Assembly: GCA_000621985.1 (NCBI GenBank) | Contig: JHWW01000002.1 | Span: 434,001 to 498,000 of the forward strand | Direction: 5' to 3' | Length of the DNA: 64,000 nucleotides | Source: Lachnospiraceae bacterium V9D3004 | Lineage (GTDB): Bacteria; Bacillota; Clostridia; Lachnospirales; Lachnospiraceae | In this document: positions 26,703-35,870 of the stretch, piece by piece | Position numbering within the stretch: position 1 is the stretch's first letter | How the letters are laid out: every line of letters begins with the position of its first letter | Notes under the pieces: generated by a model | The model's input: only the letters and a program-made list of their open reading frames with translations | Database searches by the model: none | What the model was told of the DNA's origin: nothing | Translations under genes and position numbers: made by a program

Positions 26703-27638
26703 ATGGCTATTTCAGCAGCTATGATAAAAGAATTAAGAGAATTATCCGGAGCAGGTTTATCGGATTGTAAAAAAGTACTTACAGAGACTGACGGCGATAT
26801 GGATAAGTCAATGCAGATCCTCAGAGAAAAGGGACTTGCAAAGGCTGCAAAGAAGGCAGGAAGAATCGCTGCAGAAGGAATCGTTGTTGTTAATGTTGCA
26901 GATGATGCAAAGACAGCTTCAATCGTAGAAGTTAACAGTGAGACTGACTTTGTTGCAAAGAACGATGTATTCCGTGGATTTGTTAATGAACTTGCTGCTC
27001 AGCTTGTTACTTCAGATGCAGCAGATGTTGATGCTCTGCTTAATGAAGACTGGAAAGCTGAGGCAGGAATGACTGTTAATGATAAGCTTACAGCAATGAT
27101 CGCTAAGATCGGTGAGAATATGAATATCCGCAGATTCGAGAAAGTAACTGCAGATGACGGTGTGATCGTTTCATATATCCATGCAGGCGGAAAGATCGGT
27201 GTTCTTGTTAATGCCGAGACAGATAACGCAAGCGATGCCGTAAAAGAGTGTGTTAAGAATGTAGCTATGCAGGTTGCTGCAATGTCTCCTGTATATGTAT
27301 CCAAAGATGATGTATCAGAGGATTATAAGAAGAAAGAGATGGAGATCCTTATATCACAGGCAAAGAACGATCCTAAGAATGCAGGTAAGCCTGAGAATAT
27401 TCTTGAGAAGATGGTTACTGGTCGTCTTAATAAGGAGCTCAAAGAAGTATGTCTTCTTGAGCAGGAATACTTCAAGTCAGAGAACAAGGAAACAGTCGGC
27501 AAATATGTTGAGAACGTTGCCAAAGCAGAAGGTTGTACACTTAAGATCAAAGGCTTCGTAAGATATGAGACCGGCGAAGGACTTGAGAAGAAGAATGAAG
27601 ATTTTGCTGCAGAAGTAGCTGCACAGATGGGTAACTAA
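26703..27638 (+). CDS. tsf: Tsf, elongation factor Ts
   Basis: A 311-residue nucleotide exchange factor for EF-Tu. The N-terminal UBA-like domain ends in LRELSGAGLSDCKKVL, and the TDFVAKN motif of the core that contacts EF-Tu is present. AAGGAG at 26687-26692 is 10 nt before the ATG at 26703; an in-frame GTG at 26694 is too close to it. A hairpin follows before the ABC operon. Confidence 0.96.
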   Translation: MAISAAMIKELRELSGAGLSDCKKVLTETDGDMDKSMQILREKGLAKAAKKAGRIAAEGIVVVNVADDAKTASIVEVNSETDFVAKNDVFRGFVNELAAQLVTSDAADVDALLNEDWKAEAGMTVNDKLTAMIAKIGENMNIRRFEKVTADDGVIVSYIHAGGKIGVLVNAETDNASDAVKECVKNVAMQVAAMSPVYVSKDDVSEDYKKKEMEILISQAKNDPKNAGKPENILEKMVTGRLNKELKEVCLLEQEYFKSENKETVGKYVENVAKAEGCTLKIKGFVRYETGEGLEKKNEDFAAEVAAQMGN

Positions 27639-27710
27639 ACTGTTGTAAATTTTTAACAGTTCAATATGACAATTAGGTATTGTTCAAAATTGTCGCTAAT
27701 AACGATAATA

Positions 27711-27752
27711 AACAGCTGTAAAAGAGTATATATTGTCTTTTTTACAGCTGTT
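27711..27752 (+). terminator. Hairpin between tsf and the ABC transporter operon
   Basis: AACAGCTGTAAAA (27711-27723) and its complement (27740-27752) form a perfect 13-bp stem around a 16-nt loop. The following ATGTTT is only a weak T tract. A smaller 7-bp hairpin sits directly at the tsf stop (27638-27644 with 27655-27661). Confidence 0.6.
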
Positions 27753-27773
27753 ATGTTTAACGGGAGGTATGAA

Positions 27774-28727
27774 ATGTCATTTGAAGTAAAAAAACTATTC
27801 AAAAAGTATGGGGAAAAAGTAGTAGTTAATGAACTTAGTTTTGAAATGAAAGAGCCCGGTGTATATGCACTTCTCGGTACTAACGGCGCAGGAAAGACTA
27901 CTTCTATCAGAATGATGCTTAATATGATCGCAAAAGACGGCGGAGAAGTCCTCTGGCAGGGAAAACCTCTTAATACTGAAGAGACCAGAGTCGGTTATCT
28001 TGCAGAAGAAAGAGGTTTATATCCAAAATATACACTTATGGATCAGTTGATGTATTTTGCAGCTCTTAAAAATGTTCCCAAGAATGAAGCTAAAGAAAAG
28101 ATCAGATACTGGTCAAAAGTACTCGAACTGGATGAATATCTGTATCCCGAATTATCAGGTGAAGCTTCAAAGAAGAGGAAAAAGATCAAACCAATGAAAG
28201 CAGACCAGCTATCAAAAGGAAATCAGCAGAAGATACAGCTGATGGCTGCTCTTATAGATGATCCTGAGATTCTTATATTTGATGAACCGATAAGCGGACT
28301 TGATCCGGTTAATACAGATCTGTTTAAAAATATTATAAGACAGGAGATGGAAAAGGGTAAGTATATCATCATGTCCAGCCATCAGATGGCTACGGTTGAA
28401 GAATTCTGTGAGAATATCACAATACTTAATCATGGAAATGCCGTATTGCAGGGCAATCTCAATGAGATCAAGAAAGGTTACGGAAGAGTTAATCTTGAGA
28501 TAAAATGTGATGATGATTTTTCGGAACTCATTACACGATTCGGTCTTAAAGTAGTTGAAGAGACTCCTGATAAGATCATGTTGAAAGTAAAAGGGGAAGA
28601 TCAGGCCAGAGAGTTTTTGAGTGCACTTATAAGCGAAGGTCATCAGATAGTACGTTTTGAGCTCAGAGAACCGTCACTTCATGAGATATTTGTTGAAACA
28701 GTAGGAGGAGCCAATGAAGAAGATTGA
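27774..28727 (+). CDS. ABC transporter ATP-binding protein, NatA type
   Basis: A 317-residue ATPase of the NatA/DRA export group. Walker A is GTNGAGKTT near residues 38-46, the signature is LSKGNQQKIQ, Walker B is EILIFDEPISGLDP and the switch His is in SSHQM. The C-terminal 90 residues form the extra domain typical of NatA (DUF4162-like). GGGAGG is 6 nt before ATG 27774. It overlaps the first permease by 14 bp. The family exports sodium ions, peptides or drugs; the substrate here is unknown. Confidence 0.9.
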   Translation: MSFEVKKLFKKYGEKVVVNELSFEMKEPGVYALLGTNGAGKTTSIRMMLNMIAKDGGEVLWQGKPLNTEETRVGYLAEERGLYPKYTLMDQLMYFAALKNVPKNEAKEKIRYWSKVLELDEYLYPELSGEASKKRKKIKPMKADQLSKGNQQKIQLMAALIDDPEILIFDEPISGLDPVNTDLFKNIIRQEMEKGKYIIMSSHQMATVEEFCENITILNHGNAVLQGNLNEIKKGYGRVNLEIKCDDDFSELITRFGLKVVEETPDKIMLKVKGEDQAREFLSALISEGHQIVRFELREPSLHEIFVETVGGANEED

Positions 28728-30081
28728 TATAACAGGCTGGAAACATGTATTTGCATTTACATTTGTTCAGACAGTTAAGGCAAAATCGTATATTGTAACT
28801 CTTATTATATTATGTATGATCGCTGCTTTATCAATTCCCGTATACTGTTTTGTTAATTATGGCAGCAATGGTGAATCTGAAGGAACTGCTTCCGCTGACG
28901 GATCGCATAAAATAGATGTAAATAAGATATATGTTAGCTATGATAAAGCGGATCTTGCAGACAGCTTCCTTGAAAAATGGAAAAAAGATTTTGATTGTGA
29001 TATGGAATATCTTGAACCTGAAAAAGTTGAATCTGTCAGTGAAACATTAAATGATGTTGAAAAAACCTGTATTATAAAAATTCTTAAAGAAAACAATGTT
29101 TATTCTATTGATGTAGTAACCGGCTGGGATGTGACAGCAATATACAGTGATATTGATATGGTCAGCAATTCAATGGCGGAAGAACTGCACAACGAACAGA
29201 TGTCGTCGGTTATATCCGGTGAACATATGGAAGATGCGGGTAAGCCTGTCGTGGCTTATACGGATGGCGACGTTGCGGGTTCCGATAAAGGAGGTTTCGG
29301 CAGATATGGAGTCTGGCTCGCATTAATAACAATACTTACATTTATTGTAACATTTTCCGGACAGGGAATCGCTAATTCCATAATAACTGAAAAATCCAAC
29401 AAATTGGTAGAATATTTTATGATAACAATAAGACCGATGGCTATTGTTATCGGAAAAGTACTGGCTATGCTCGCTAGTTTATTTATTCAGATAGGAGCAG
29501 TACTGTTGTCTGTTGTATTATCGGTCACATTGTCTGGTTCACTGATCAACGTGGATGTTACCGGTAAAATTGACATTATTGTTGAGTCTATGGTGGAAAG
29601 CAATATACTCGGCGGACTTGATCCGTTTTCAATATGTCTTGCAATAGTTGTTATACTTGCCGGATTATTATTCTTTGCCTTTGTTGCAAGTATTGCGGGA
29701 GCTTCGGTAAGTAAACTTGAAGAATCAGCCGAAGGAATGCTTATGTTCACTATGCTTGTTATTGTAGGTGCTTATATGTCGATTGCTTTGTCTATGGGCA
29801 ATATATTTACCGAAAGCGGAGAACTTACCGGTGTTTTTGCCTATATATGCTGTCTCCTTCCGATATCCTCGATATTTACAGTGCCTGCCAATCTTGTTAT
29901 GGGTAGCATTCCGGTATGGTTAGCCATTGTATCACTGGCGATCCTTATTGCCTGTGTGGTATTCCTTGTTATCATCACTTCAAAGATATATGAATATCTT
30001 TTATTCTACAATGGTGTAAAACTTGGTGTTAAAGATATCATTCATATTGCAAGATATGGAAGAGTAAAGGAGGCGGAATAA
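28714..30081 (+). CDS. ABC-2 type permease (NatB-like), first subunit
   Basis: A 455-residue membrane subunit. One helix lies near residues 20-45, then an extracytoplasmic domain of about 150 residues, then five to six helices from about residue 205 onward (WLALITILTFIVTFSGQGIANSI and later spans). The TEKSNKLVEYFMITIRP cytoplasmic motif after the second helix is typical of NatB and YhaP-type permeases. It begins inside the ATPase gene and its TAA shares a base with the next ATG. Confidence 0.87.
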   Translation: MKKIDITGWKHVFAFTFVQTVKAKSYIVTLIILCMIAALSIPVYCFVNYGSNGESEGTASADGSHKIDVNKIYVSYDKADLADSFLEKWKKDFDCDMEYLEPEKVESVSETLNDVEKTCIIKILKENNVYSIDVVTGWDVTAIYSDIDMVSNSMAEELHNEQMSSVISGEHMEDAGKPVVAYTDGDVAGSDKGGFGRYGVWLALITILTFIVTFSGQGIANSIITEKSNKLVEYFMITIRPMAIVIGKVLAMLASLFIQIGAVLLSVVLSVTLSGSLINVDVTGKIDIIVESMVESNILGGLDPFSICLAIVVILAGLLFFAFVASIAGASVSKLEESAEGMLMFTMLVIVGAYMSIALSMGNIFTESGELTGVFAYICCLLPISSIFTVPANLVMGSIPVWLAIVSLAILIACVVFLVIITSKIYEYLLFYNGVKLGVKDIIHIARYGRVKEAE

Positions 30082-31379
30082 TGTTATCTGTATTTAAGTT
30101 TACTTTCGCTCAGAATACAAAAGGAAAGGGATTTGTATTTGTAACGTTTATTTTGCCTGTGATCATATGCATGATATTCGTTGTTGCAGGCATATTGACC
30201 GCTTCCATAGATGAGGATGATTATACATTCCCGTCCGAAAAAGTATATATCAAAAATGAATCGTCATTGAAATATATGGACTTTTCGGAGTTTGCACAAT
30301 TTGCCGGAGATGATTATGCAGGAATAGAATTCATCGTAGACGGTAAAGATATTAATGCTGATCCTCTGGCGCTTGAAGCAACGATAAAAGAGAATGATGA
30401 TGAATATTCCGTTAATGTTAATGTGCCTGAGATATCCATGTTATCTCATGATGAAGCGGAAGAATTTAATAGTATTCTTGCTGCATATATCGAGAAGATC
30501 AAAGTGATCAATGCGGTTATGGAATCTCATGACGATAAGGCTTCGCAAAGCGATATCCTTACAGCGCTTATGCCTGTTAATGTCAATCGTACCATAATCG
30601 GTGATGAGAATGCCGGATTCGGAGCAGACCTGATCAAGTTCCTGCTTCCTATGTTTACGGTTTTGATCATATATTTCCTTGTGTTATTATATGGTCAGAC
30701 TATAGGGCAAACGATCGTTTCCGAGAAAGTATCAAAGCTTATGGAGACATTACTTGTAACGGTTAAGCCATATCAGCTTATTGCGGGGAAAATACTTGCA
30801 ATGGTTACAATTGCCGTCATTCAGGTGGTAATGTGGGTTATCGGTATTGTTGTCGGACTGAATCTGGGTGATATTGTTGCAAGAAGCATTAATCCGGATT
30901 ACAGTAATGTGATCTTCAATGCCATGGATCTGATAAAAGAAGCGGCAGAAGGAATGGCATTTTCGGCACCTGCAGTTATATTGGGTGTAATTGCGCTTAT
31001 TGTAGGATTCATATTTTATTGCGCTCTTGCCGGATTGTTCGCTTCTCCCGTGTCGAAAGCTGAAGAACTTTCAACTTCTACGGGGATATTCCAGACAGTT
31101 GTAGTATTCTCATTCCTTGCTGCATATATGATACCGTTACAGATGGATGGTGAACTCGGAATTCTTGGAGTCGTGCTTCGTATTATTCCTTTAACATCGT
31201 CGTTCATGCTGACAGGTGATATTGTTATAGGCAATATAAGCATTCCTGAGGCTTTTGGGTATATTGCATTACTTGCCGTATTTACTGCGGGATTATCGTT
31301 TTATGCCGGAAAGCTCTACAAGAATCAGGTGTTCTATAATAATACTTCAAACAGCTTCTTCAAGAGATTGTTCAAATAG
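30081..31379 (+). CDS. ABC-2 type permease (NatB-like), second subunit
   Basis: A 432-residue paralogue of the preceding permease with the same plan: one N-terminal helix, an ectodomain of about 150 residues, then a bundle of helices. The matching cytoplasmic motif is SEKVSKLMETLLVTVKPYQLIAGK, and PVSKAEELSTSTG parallels SVSKLEESAEG in the partner. The two probably form a heterodimeric channel with the NatA-like ATPase. Confidence 0.87.
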   Translation: MLSVFKFTFAQNTKGKGFVFVTFILPVIICMIFVVAGILTASIDEDDYTFPSEKVYIKNESSLKYMDFSEFAQFAGDDYAGIEFIVDGKDINADPLALEATIKENDDEYSVNVNVPEISMLSHDEAEEFNSILAAYIEKIKVINAVMESHDDKASQSDILTALMPVNVNRTIIGDENAGFGADLIKFLLPMFTVLIIYFLVLLYGQTIGQTIVSEKVSKLMETLLVTVKPYQLIAGKILAMVTIAVIQVVMWVIGIVVGLNLGDIVARSINPDYSNVIFNAMDLIKEAAEGMAFSAPAVILGVIALIVGFIFYCALAGLFASPVSKAEELSTSTGIFQTVVVFSFLAAYMIPLQMDGELGILGVVLRIIPLTSSFMLTGDIVIGNISIPEAFGYIALLAVFTAGLSFYAGKLYKNQVFYNNTSNSFFKRLFK

Positions 31380-31420
31380 ATTTATTGTTAATTTTATTAG
31401 AAAGCGAGTTTAGTATATTT

Positions 31421-31867
31421 ATGATCAAGAAAATACTTGATAAGTTTTATCTTGACAAGACATTTTTGAAATTTGCAATAGTAGGTGTGGTAAATACATT
31501 ATTCGGAATGGCGATAATGTTTGCATTTTATAATCTGTTGGGGCTTAATTACTGGATATCTTCAGCATCAAACTATATATTCGGAAGTATATTAAGCTAT
31601 TTCCTTAATAAGTATTTTACATTCGGGAATAAGAACCGCAGCATTAAGATCGTTATAAAATTTATTATTAATATATCCGTATGTTATCTTGTTGCTTACG
31701 GTATAGCCCAGCCTTTGATAAGTTTTGCAATGTCCGGTTTTGATGAAAAGATACAGGACAATGTTGCAATGCTCGTTGGAATGGGCTTGTTCGTGATACT
31801 CAATTATTTTGGTCAGAGATTCTTTGCATTTAAAGAAGAAAATGTTGATACCGAAGATAATGGATGA
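31421..31867 (+). CDS. GtrA-like small membrane protein
   Basis: A 148-residue protein with four predicted helices and the GtrA family pattern: LKFAIVGVVNTLFGMAIMF at the first helix, SYFLNKYFTFG after the second and NYFGQRFFAF at the end. GtrA proteins are thought to help move lipid-linked sugars across the membrane. The ATG at 31421 is chosen because the protein there starts like the family; the ribosome-binding site is weak. A TTG at 31385 would add 12 residues. Confidence 0.83.
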   Translation: MIKKILDKFYLDKTFLKFAIVGVVNTLFGMAIMFAFYNLLGLNYWISSASNYIFGSILSYFLNKYFTFGNKNRSIKIVIKFIINISVCYLVAYGIAQPLISFAMSGFDEKIQDNVAMLVGMGLFVILNYFGQRFFAFKEENVDTEDNG

Positions 31868-31917
31868 TATAATGTGACATAGTATTCAAAACCACGTGTT
31901 AAAGAGGAGATAACTAC

Positions 31918-32796
31918 ATGTATGAGATAATTACGGATTCTACCAGTAATCTTACTGAAGATATGTTGCTTGATCATAATATCATAATGATCTCGTATAT
32001 ATGCGATATAGACGGCGAAGAATACAACTGTTACGAACCGGGACGGGATGATGAACAGGACGGTAAGTTTTTTTATGATAAGATGAGAAGCGGTGCCGAT
32101 GTCACAACAAGTCTTATCAATTCCGGAATAATGATGAACGAATTTGAAAAGTCATTCAAACTCGGAAGAGATGTTCTGTTCATTGGAATGTCCTCCGGTC
32201 TTACGGGTTCATGTGAGTCTGCACTGATCGCAGCCGAAGAATTGAATGAGTACTATCCTGACCGTAAATGCATTGTTGTGGATTCACTTGCTGCGTCATT
32301 TGGAGAAGGATTTCTGGTTCTTCGTGCAGCAGATCTTCGCGCCGAAGGAAGAGCAATCGAAGAAGCGGCTTCATGGGTTGAAGATAATCGACTTAAGATG
32401 AGGCATATATTTACAGTTGAGAATCTTAAGTATTTAAGAAGAGGAGGACGTATATCAGGTGCGACTTCTCTTATAGGCAATGCTCTGGGAGTAAAACCGG
32501 TGCTGTATGCCACCAAAGAGGGAACGATCGATGTTCATGCTGTTTCAAGAGGCAGAAAAAAATCACTTAATGCACTTGTGGAAGATTTTAAGAAGTATGC
32601 AGATATGAATGACACGAAATATATCGGAATAGCTCACTGTGATTGTAAAGATGATGCGTTGTATATTCAAAATGAGATACTTGCAGATAATCCGGATCTT
32701 GATATTATCATCAGAGTATATGACCGCTGTTCGGGAACACACGTTGGGCCCGGTGCAATATGTATATTCTTTATGGGAAATAACAGAGATTTTTGA
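31918..32796 (+). CDS. DegV family fatty-acid-binding protein
   Basis: A 292-residue two-domain protein of the DegV family, whose members bind fatty acids and, as FakB, present them to the FakA kinase. It starts with the family motif IITDSTSNLTEDM. It has TSLINSG, MSSGLTGSCESA, VDSLAASFGEG and the VENLKYLRRGGRISGATSLIG segment. No fakA gene is nearby, so a FakB role is possible but unproven. AGAGGAG precedes the ATG. Confidence 0.9.
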   Translation: MYEIITDSTSNLTEDMLLDHNIIMISYICDIDGEEYNCYEPGRDDEQDGKFFYDKMRSGADVTTSLINSGIMMNEFEKSFKLGRDVLFIGMSSGLTGSCESALIAAEELNEYYPDRKCIVVDSLAASFGEGFLVLRAADLRAEGRAIEEAASWVEDNRLKMRHIFTVENLKYLRRGGRISGATSLIGNALGVKPVLYATKEGTIDVHAVSRGRKKSLNALVEDFKKYADMNDTKYIGIAHCDCKDDALYIQNEILADNPDLDIIIRVYDRCSGTHVGPGAICIFFMGNNRDF

Positions 32797-32802
32797 CAAT
32801 TA

Positions 32803-32831
32803 TAGACTGCACTGTTCAATTGTGTTATAAT
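32803..32831 (+). promoter_or_regulatory. Candidate sigma-A promoter for hisS and downstream genes
   Basis: TAGACT (32803-32808) and a perfect TATAAT (32826-32831) are separated by 17 bp. The leader before the hisS ATG is about 26 nt, too short for a T-box. Confidence 0.5.
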
Positions 32832-32863
32832 GAGCGTTAGTTATCAGAAAGGTGAAAAGATTA

Positions 32864-34117
32864 ATGAAGGTTACAACAGTAAAAGGAACCAATGATTATC
32901 TTCCCGAAGAAGTGAGACTAAGGGATCATCTGCAGGAGAAGATATTAAAAGTGTACAGGGAGAACGGCTTTGAACATATCGTCACTCCCGTTATAGAAGA
33001 TATCGAGAATCTTGACAAGAGCGAAGGCGGAGAGAATCTCAATCTTATATTCAGAATATTAAAAAGAGGCGACAAACTCGATAAGGCCATAGCAGCCGGA
33101 ACTTATGATGATCTTGCCGACATGGGACTTCGTTATGATCTTACTTTGCCATTGTCAAGATATTATGCCAATAACAGGGCTAAGCTTGTGCTTCCGTTTA
33201 AGGCGATCCAGATGGACAGAGTATACAGAGCGGAACGTCCGCAAAAAGGAAGGATGAGAGAATTCATACAATGTGATATTGATATTCTCGGTTCCGAATC
33301 CAATAATTGCGAACTTGAGCTTATTAAAACCACTGCAAAAGCACTTCTTGCAATAGAGATCGGCGGTTTCAGAGTAAAGGTCAACGACAGAAGACTTTTA
33401 AAAGCGGTACTTGTCAATATGGGATTTGCAGAAAATGAACTGGACAGTGTCTGTATTGTGTTCGACAAACTTGATAAAATAGGCGCTGACGGTGTTAAAG
33501 CCGAACTTGAAGAAAAAGGCTGTTCTTCCGATGCAGTAGTAAGATTCGGTGAATTTATAGACAGAGGAACATTTACACTTGAAGAGATCAAAAAATATGT
33601 TAACGAAGATGCCGTGACGATTGTTGATGAAGTTGAGCATATCATCAATGTGTCTAACGAATTGTCCGAAGGCAAATATGAAGTTGTATTTGATATATCA
33701 CTTGTTAGAGGACAGGGATATTATACGGGAACGATATTTGAAGTGGAAAGTACAAGCTTCAGGGGAGCCATTGCAGGAGGCGGAAGATATGACGGACTTA
33801 TCGGCAAGTTCACCGGTGAGAATGTTCCTGCAGTCGGTTTTTCTATCGGTTTTGAGAGGATATATTCGATCCTGTCCGAACAGAATAAAAAAGATACGGG
33901 AATGTATGGAAAAAGGATTGCTGTATTCTATAATGCAGACGAATTCGCTAAGGCTTCAAAGAAAGCTGATTCGTTTCGTGGGGAATATGATGTATGTATG
34001 ATCGAACGCCCCAAAAAGCTTGGGAAATATATTAATAAACTTGAAGAACAGGGATATTACGGATTTGTTGTATTCGGTGAAGATGAGGAACCGAGAGTTC
34101 TTGGCAACAAGGGATAA
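32864..34117 (+). CDS. hisS: HisS, histidyl-tRNA synthetase
   Basis: A 417-residue class II synthetase that charges tRNA-His. Motif 1 lies in the N-terminal VKGTNDYLPEE to VTPVIE region, motif 2 in RVYRAERPQKGRMREF, the HisA box in LVRGQGYYTGTIFEV and motif 3 in AVGFSIGFERI. The intact LVRGxGYYTG box separates it from HisZ at 17.7 kb. It belongs to the branch with YDLTLPLSRYYA. The C-terminal anticodon domain is about 85 residues. ATG 32864 fits the ribosome-binding site better than GTG at 32852. It heads hisS-sufC-sufB-serS. Confidence 0.92.
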   Translation: MKVTTVKGTNDYLPEEVRLRDHLQEKILKVYRENGFEHIVTPVIEDIENLDKSEGGENLNLIFRILKRGDKLDKAIAAGTYDDLADMGLRYDLTLPLSRYYANNRAKLVLPFKAIQMDRVYRAERPQKGRMREFIQCDIDILGSESNNCELELIKTTAKALLAIEIGGFRVKVNDRRLLKAVLVNMGFAENELDSVCIVFDKLDKIGADGVKAELEEKGCSSDAVVRFGEFIDRGTFTLEEIKKYVNEDAVTIVDEVEHIINVSNELSEGKYEVVFDISLVRGQGYYTGTIFEVESTSFRGAIAGGGRYDGLIGKFTGENVPAVGFSIGFERIYSILSEQNKKDTGMYGKRIAVFYNADEFAKASKKADSFRGEYDVCMIERPKKLGKYINKLEEQGYYGFVVFGEDEEPRVLGNKG

Positions 34118-34127
34118 GGAGTAACAG

Positions 34128-34862
34128 ATGATTGAATTAATTGATGTATCTTATGATGTTACTGAGGATAACTCGGACATCAGCATACTGAGAGATATAA
34201 ATATAAAGATTGATGAAAGATTTGTTGCAATAACCGGACCTAACGGTGGCGGTAAATCTACACTTGCAAGACTTATAGCCGGGATAATCAAGCCTACCAA
34301 AGGTAAGATATTACTTGACGGTAAAGATATTACAGATATGTCTATCACAGACAGGGCAAAACTTGGGATTACTTATGCTTTCCAACAGCCGGTAAGGTTT
34401 AAAGGAATAACCGTATCAGATCTTATCAGGCTTGCTTCCGGAAAAGATATATCTGTGTCTGATGCATGTGTATATCTTTCCGAAGTGGGGCTTTGTGCAA
34501 GAGATTATATCAACAGGGAAGTTAACGCAAGTCTTTCCGGCGGAGAGCTTAAGAGGATCGAGATCGCGATGGCGCTTGCAAGAAGCACGAAATTAACAGT
34601 GTTTGACGAGCCGGAGGCGGGAATCGATCTCTGGAGTTTTCAGAATCTTATTCAGGTATTTGAGAAGATGCATGAGAAGATACAGGGCTCTATAATAATC
34701 ATATCTCATCAGGAGAGGATACTTGATATCGCCGACAGAATTATTGTCATAGCCGATGGAAAAGTGACTGCCGAAGGAGATAAGGACAGTATTCTTCCCG
34801 AGATGCTTAATGCTACGGGTGACTGCAGATTCATAAGGGATCCCGAATGTGCAAGAGTATGA
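34128..34862 (+). CDS. SufC-like ATPase of a minimal SUF-type Fe-S assembly pair
   Basis: A 244-residue ABC ATPase that pairs with the SufB-like protein just downstream. Walker A is GPNGGGKST near residue 40, the signature is LSGGELKRIE, Walker B is LTVFDEPEAGID and the switch His lies in IISHQERIL. The EAGIDLWSF segment after Walker B is typical of SufC rather than of transporters, and no permease is nearby. It should power conformational change of the scaffold. No sufS, sufU or sufD is next to it. Confidence 0.87.
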   Translation: MIELIDVSYDVTEDNSDISILRDINIKIDERFVAITGPNGGGKSTLARLIAGIIKPTKGKILLDGKDITDMSITDRAKLGITYAFQQPVRFKGITVSDLIRLASGKDISVSDACVYLSEVGLCARDYINREVNASLSGGELKRIEIAMALARSTKLTVFDEPEAGIDLWSFQNLIQVFEKMHEKIQGSIIIISHQERILDIADRIIVIADGKVTAEGDKDSILPEMLNATGDCRFIRDPECARV

Positions 34863-34911
34863 GTAACAGTTTGATATTCAGTATTTTTTATAAATGAGGA
34901 GTACATAAAGA

Positions 34912-35829
34912 ATGGATTCTATTCAGAAAAATCTTCTTGAGGCAGTTGCGGGATTTCATGAGATACCTGCAGGAGCATATAATATACGTGCAAACGGAAA
35001 AACAGATTCACGTAATACGACTGCCACGATAGATATCGTTTCAAAAAAGGACAAACAGGGTATTGATATAATAATAAAACCCGGAACAAAGAATGAGAGT
35101 GTTCATATTCCGGTCTTATTAAGTGAGTCCGGACTTGAAGAGATGGTTTATAATGACTTTCATATAGGTGATGATTGTGATGTTACAATAATAGCCGGCT
35201 GCGGTATACATAACGGCGGTGATAAGGCTTCAAGGCATGACGGAATACACAGTTTTTTCGTCGGAAGGAATTCTCACGTAAGATATATTGAGAAACATTA
35301 CGGACAGGGTGACGGTATGGGTGAGAAGATCATGAACCCCACTACAGTTGTAGAATTGCAGTCCGGTAGTTTTATGGAGATGGATACGGTTCAGATCAAA
35401 GGTGTGGATTCGACTGAACGTGTTACACGCGCCAAGCTTGGCGATGATGCAAAGCTTGTTATAAAAGAGAAGATAATGACTCATGGAAAGCAGACTGCCA
35501 AGACATCATTTACAGTTGATATGGACGGTGAAGGTTCAAGTACCGATGTCGTGTCAAGATCTGTCGCAAAAGATGACTCGCACCAGATATTTTATTCACA
35601 GATCAATGGTAATAATAAATGTTCCGGTCATACTGAATGTGACGCCATAATAATAGATAATGCCAGTGTGAGCGCGATTCCCGAGATCACAGCCAATCAT
35701 ATTGATGCAAGTCTCATACATGAAGCTGCGATCGGTAAGATCGCAGGTGAACAGCTTATAAAGCTTATGACACTGGGACTTACCGAAAAAGAAGCAGAGG
35801 AACAGATTATAAGCGGATTCCTTAAGTAG
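34912..35829 (+). CDS. SufB/SufD-like scaffold of a minimal SUF-type system
   Basis: A 305-residue protein with the SufBD beta-helix pattern (repeating short strands, VVELQSGSFMEMDTVQIKG). The C-terminal block has C237, H240, C243 and D244 in CSGHTECD, where archaeal-type SufB has its cluster-binding core, then EITANHIDASLIHEAAIGKI, a SufB hallmark. It lacks the 150-residue N-terminal part of full SufB. Together with the SufC-like ATPase this matches the two-gene SMS (SUF-like minimal system) layout described from comparative genomics. It should assemble Fe-S clusters for enzymes such as IspH and RimO. Confidence 0.85.
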   Translation: MDSIQKNLLEAVAGFHEIPAGAYNIRANGKTDSRNTTATIDIVSKKDKQGIDIIIKPGTKNESVHIPVLLSESGLEEMVYNDFHIGDDCDVTIIAGCGIHNGGDKASRHDGIHSFFVGRNSHVRYIEKHYGQGDGMGEKIMNPTTVVELQSGSFMEMDTVQIKGVDSTERVTRAKLGDDAKLVIKEKIMTHGKQTAKTSFTVDMDGEGSSTDVVSRSVAKDDSHQIFYSQINGNNKCSGHTECDAIIIDNASVSAIPEITANHIDASLIHEAAIGKIAGEQLIKLMTLGLTEKEAEEQIISGFLK

Positions 35830-35870
35830 GTGTTCGTGAATATCAATTATATAACCGGGAGGAATTAAAG

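Noticed and set aside
27666-27773. Longer NatA-like ATPase starting at 27666
   Set aside because: The extension translates the hairpin at 27711-27752; GGGAGG supports the start at 27774.
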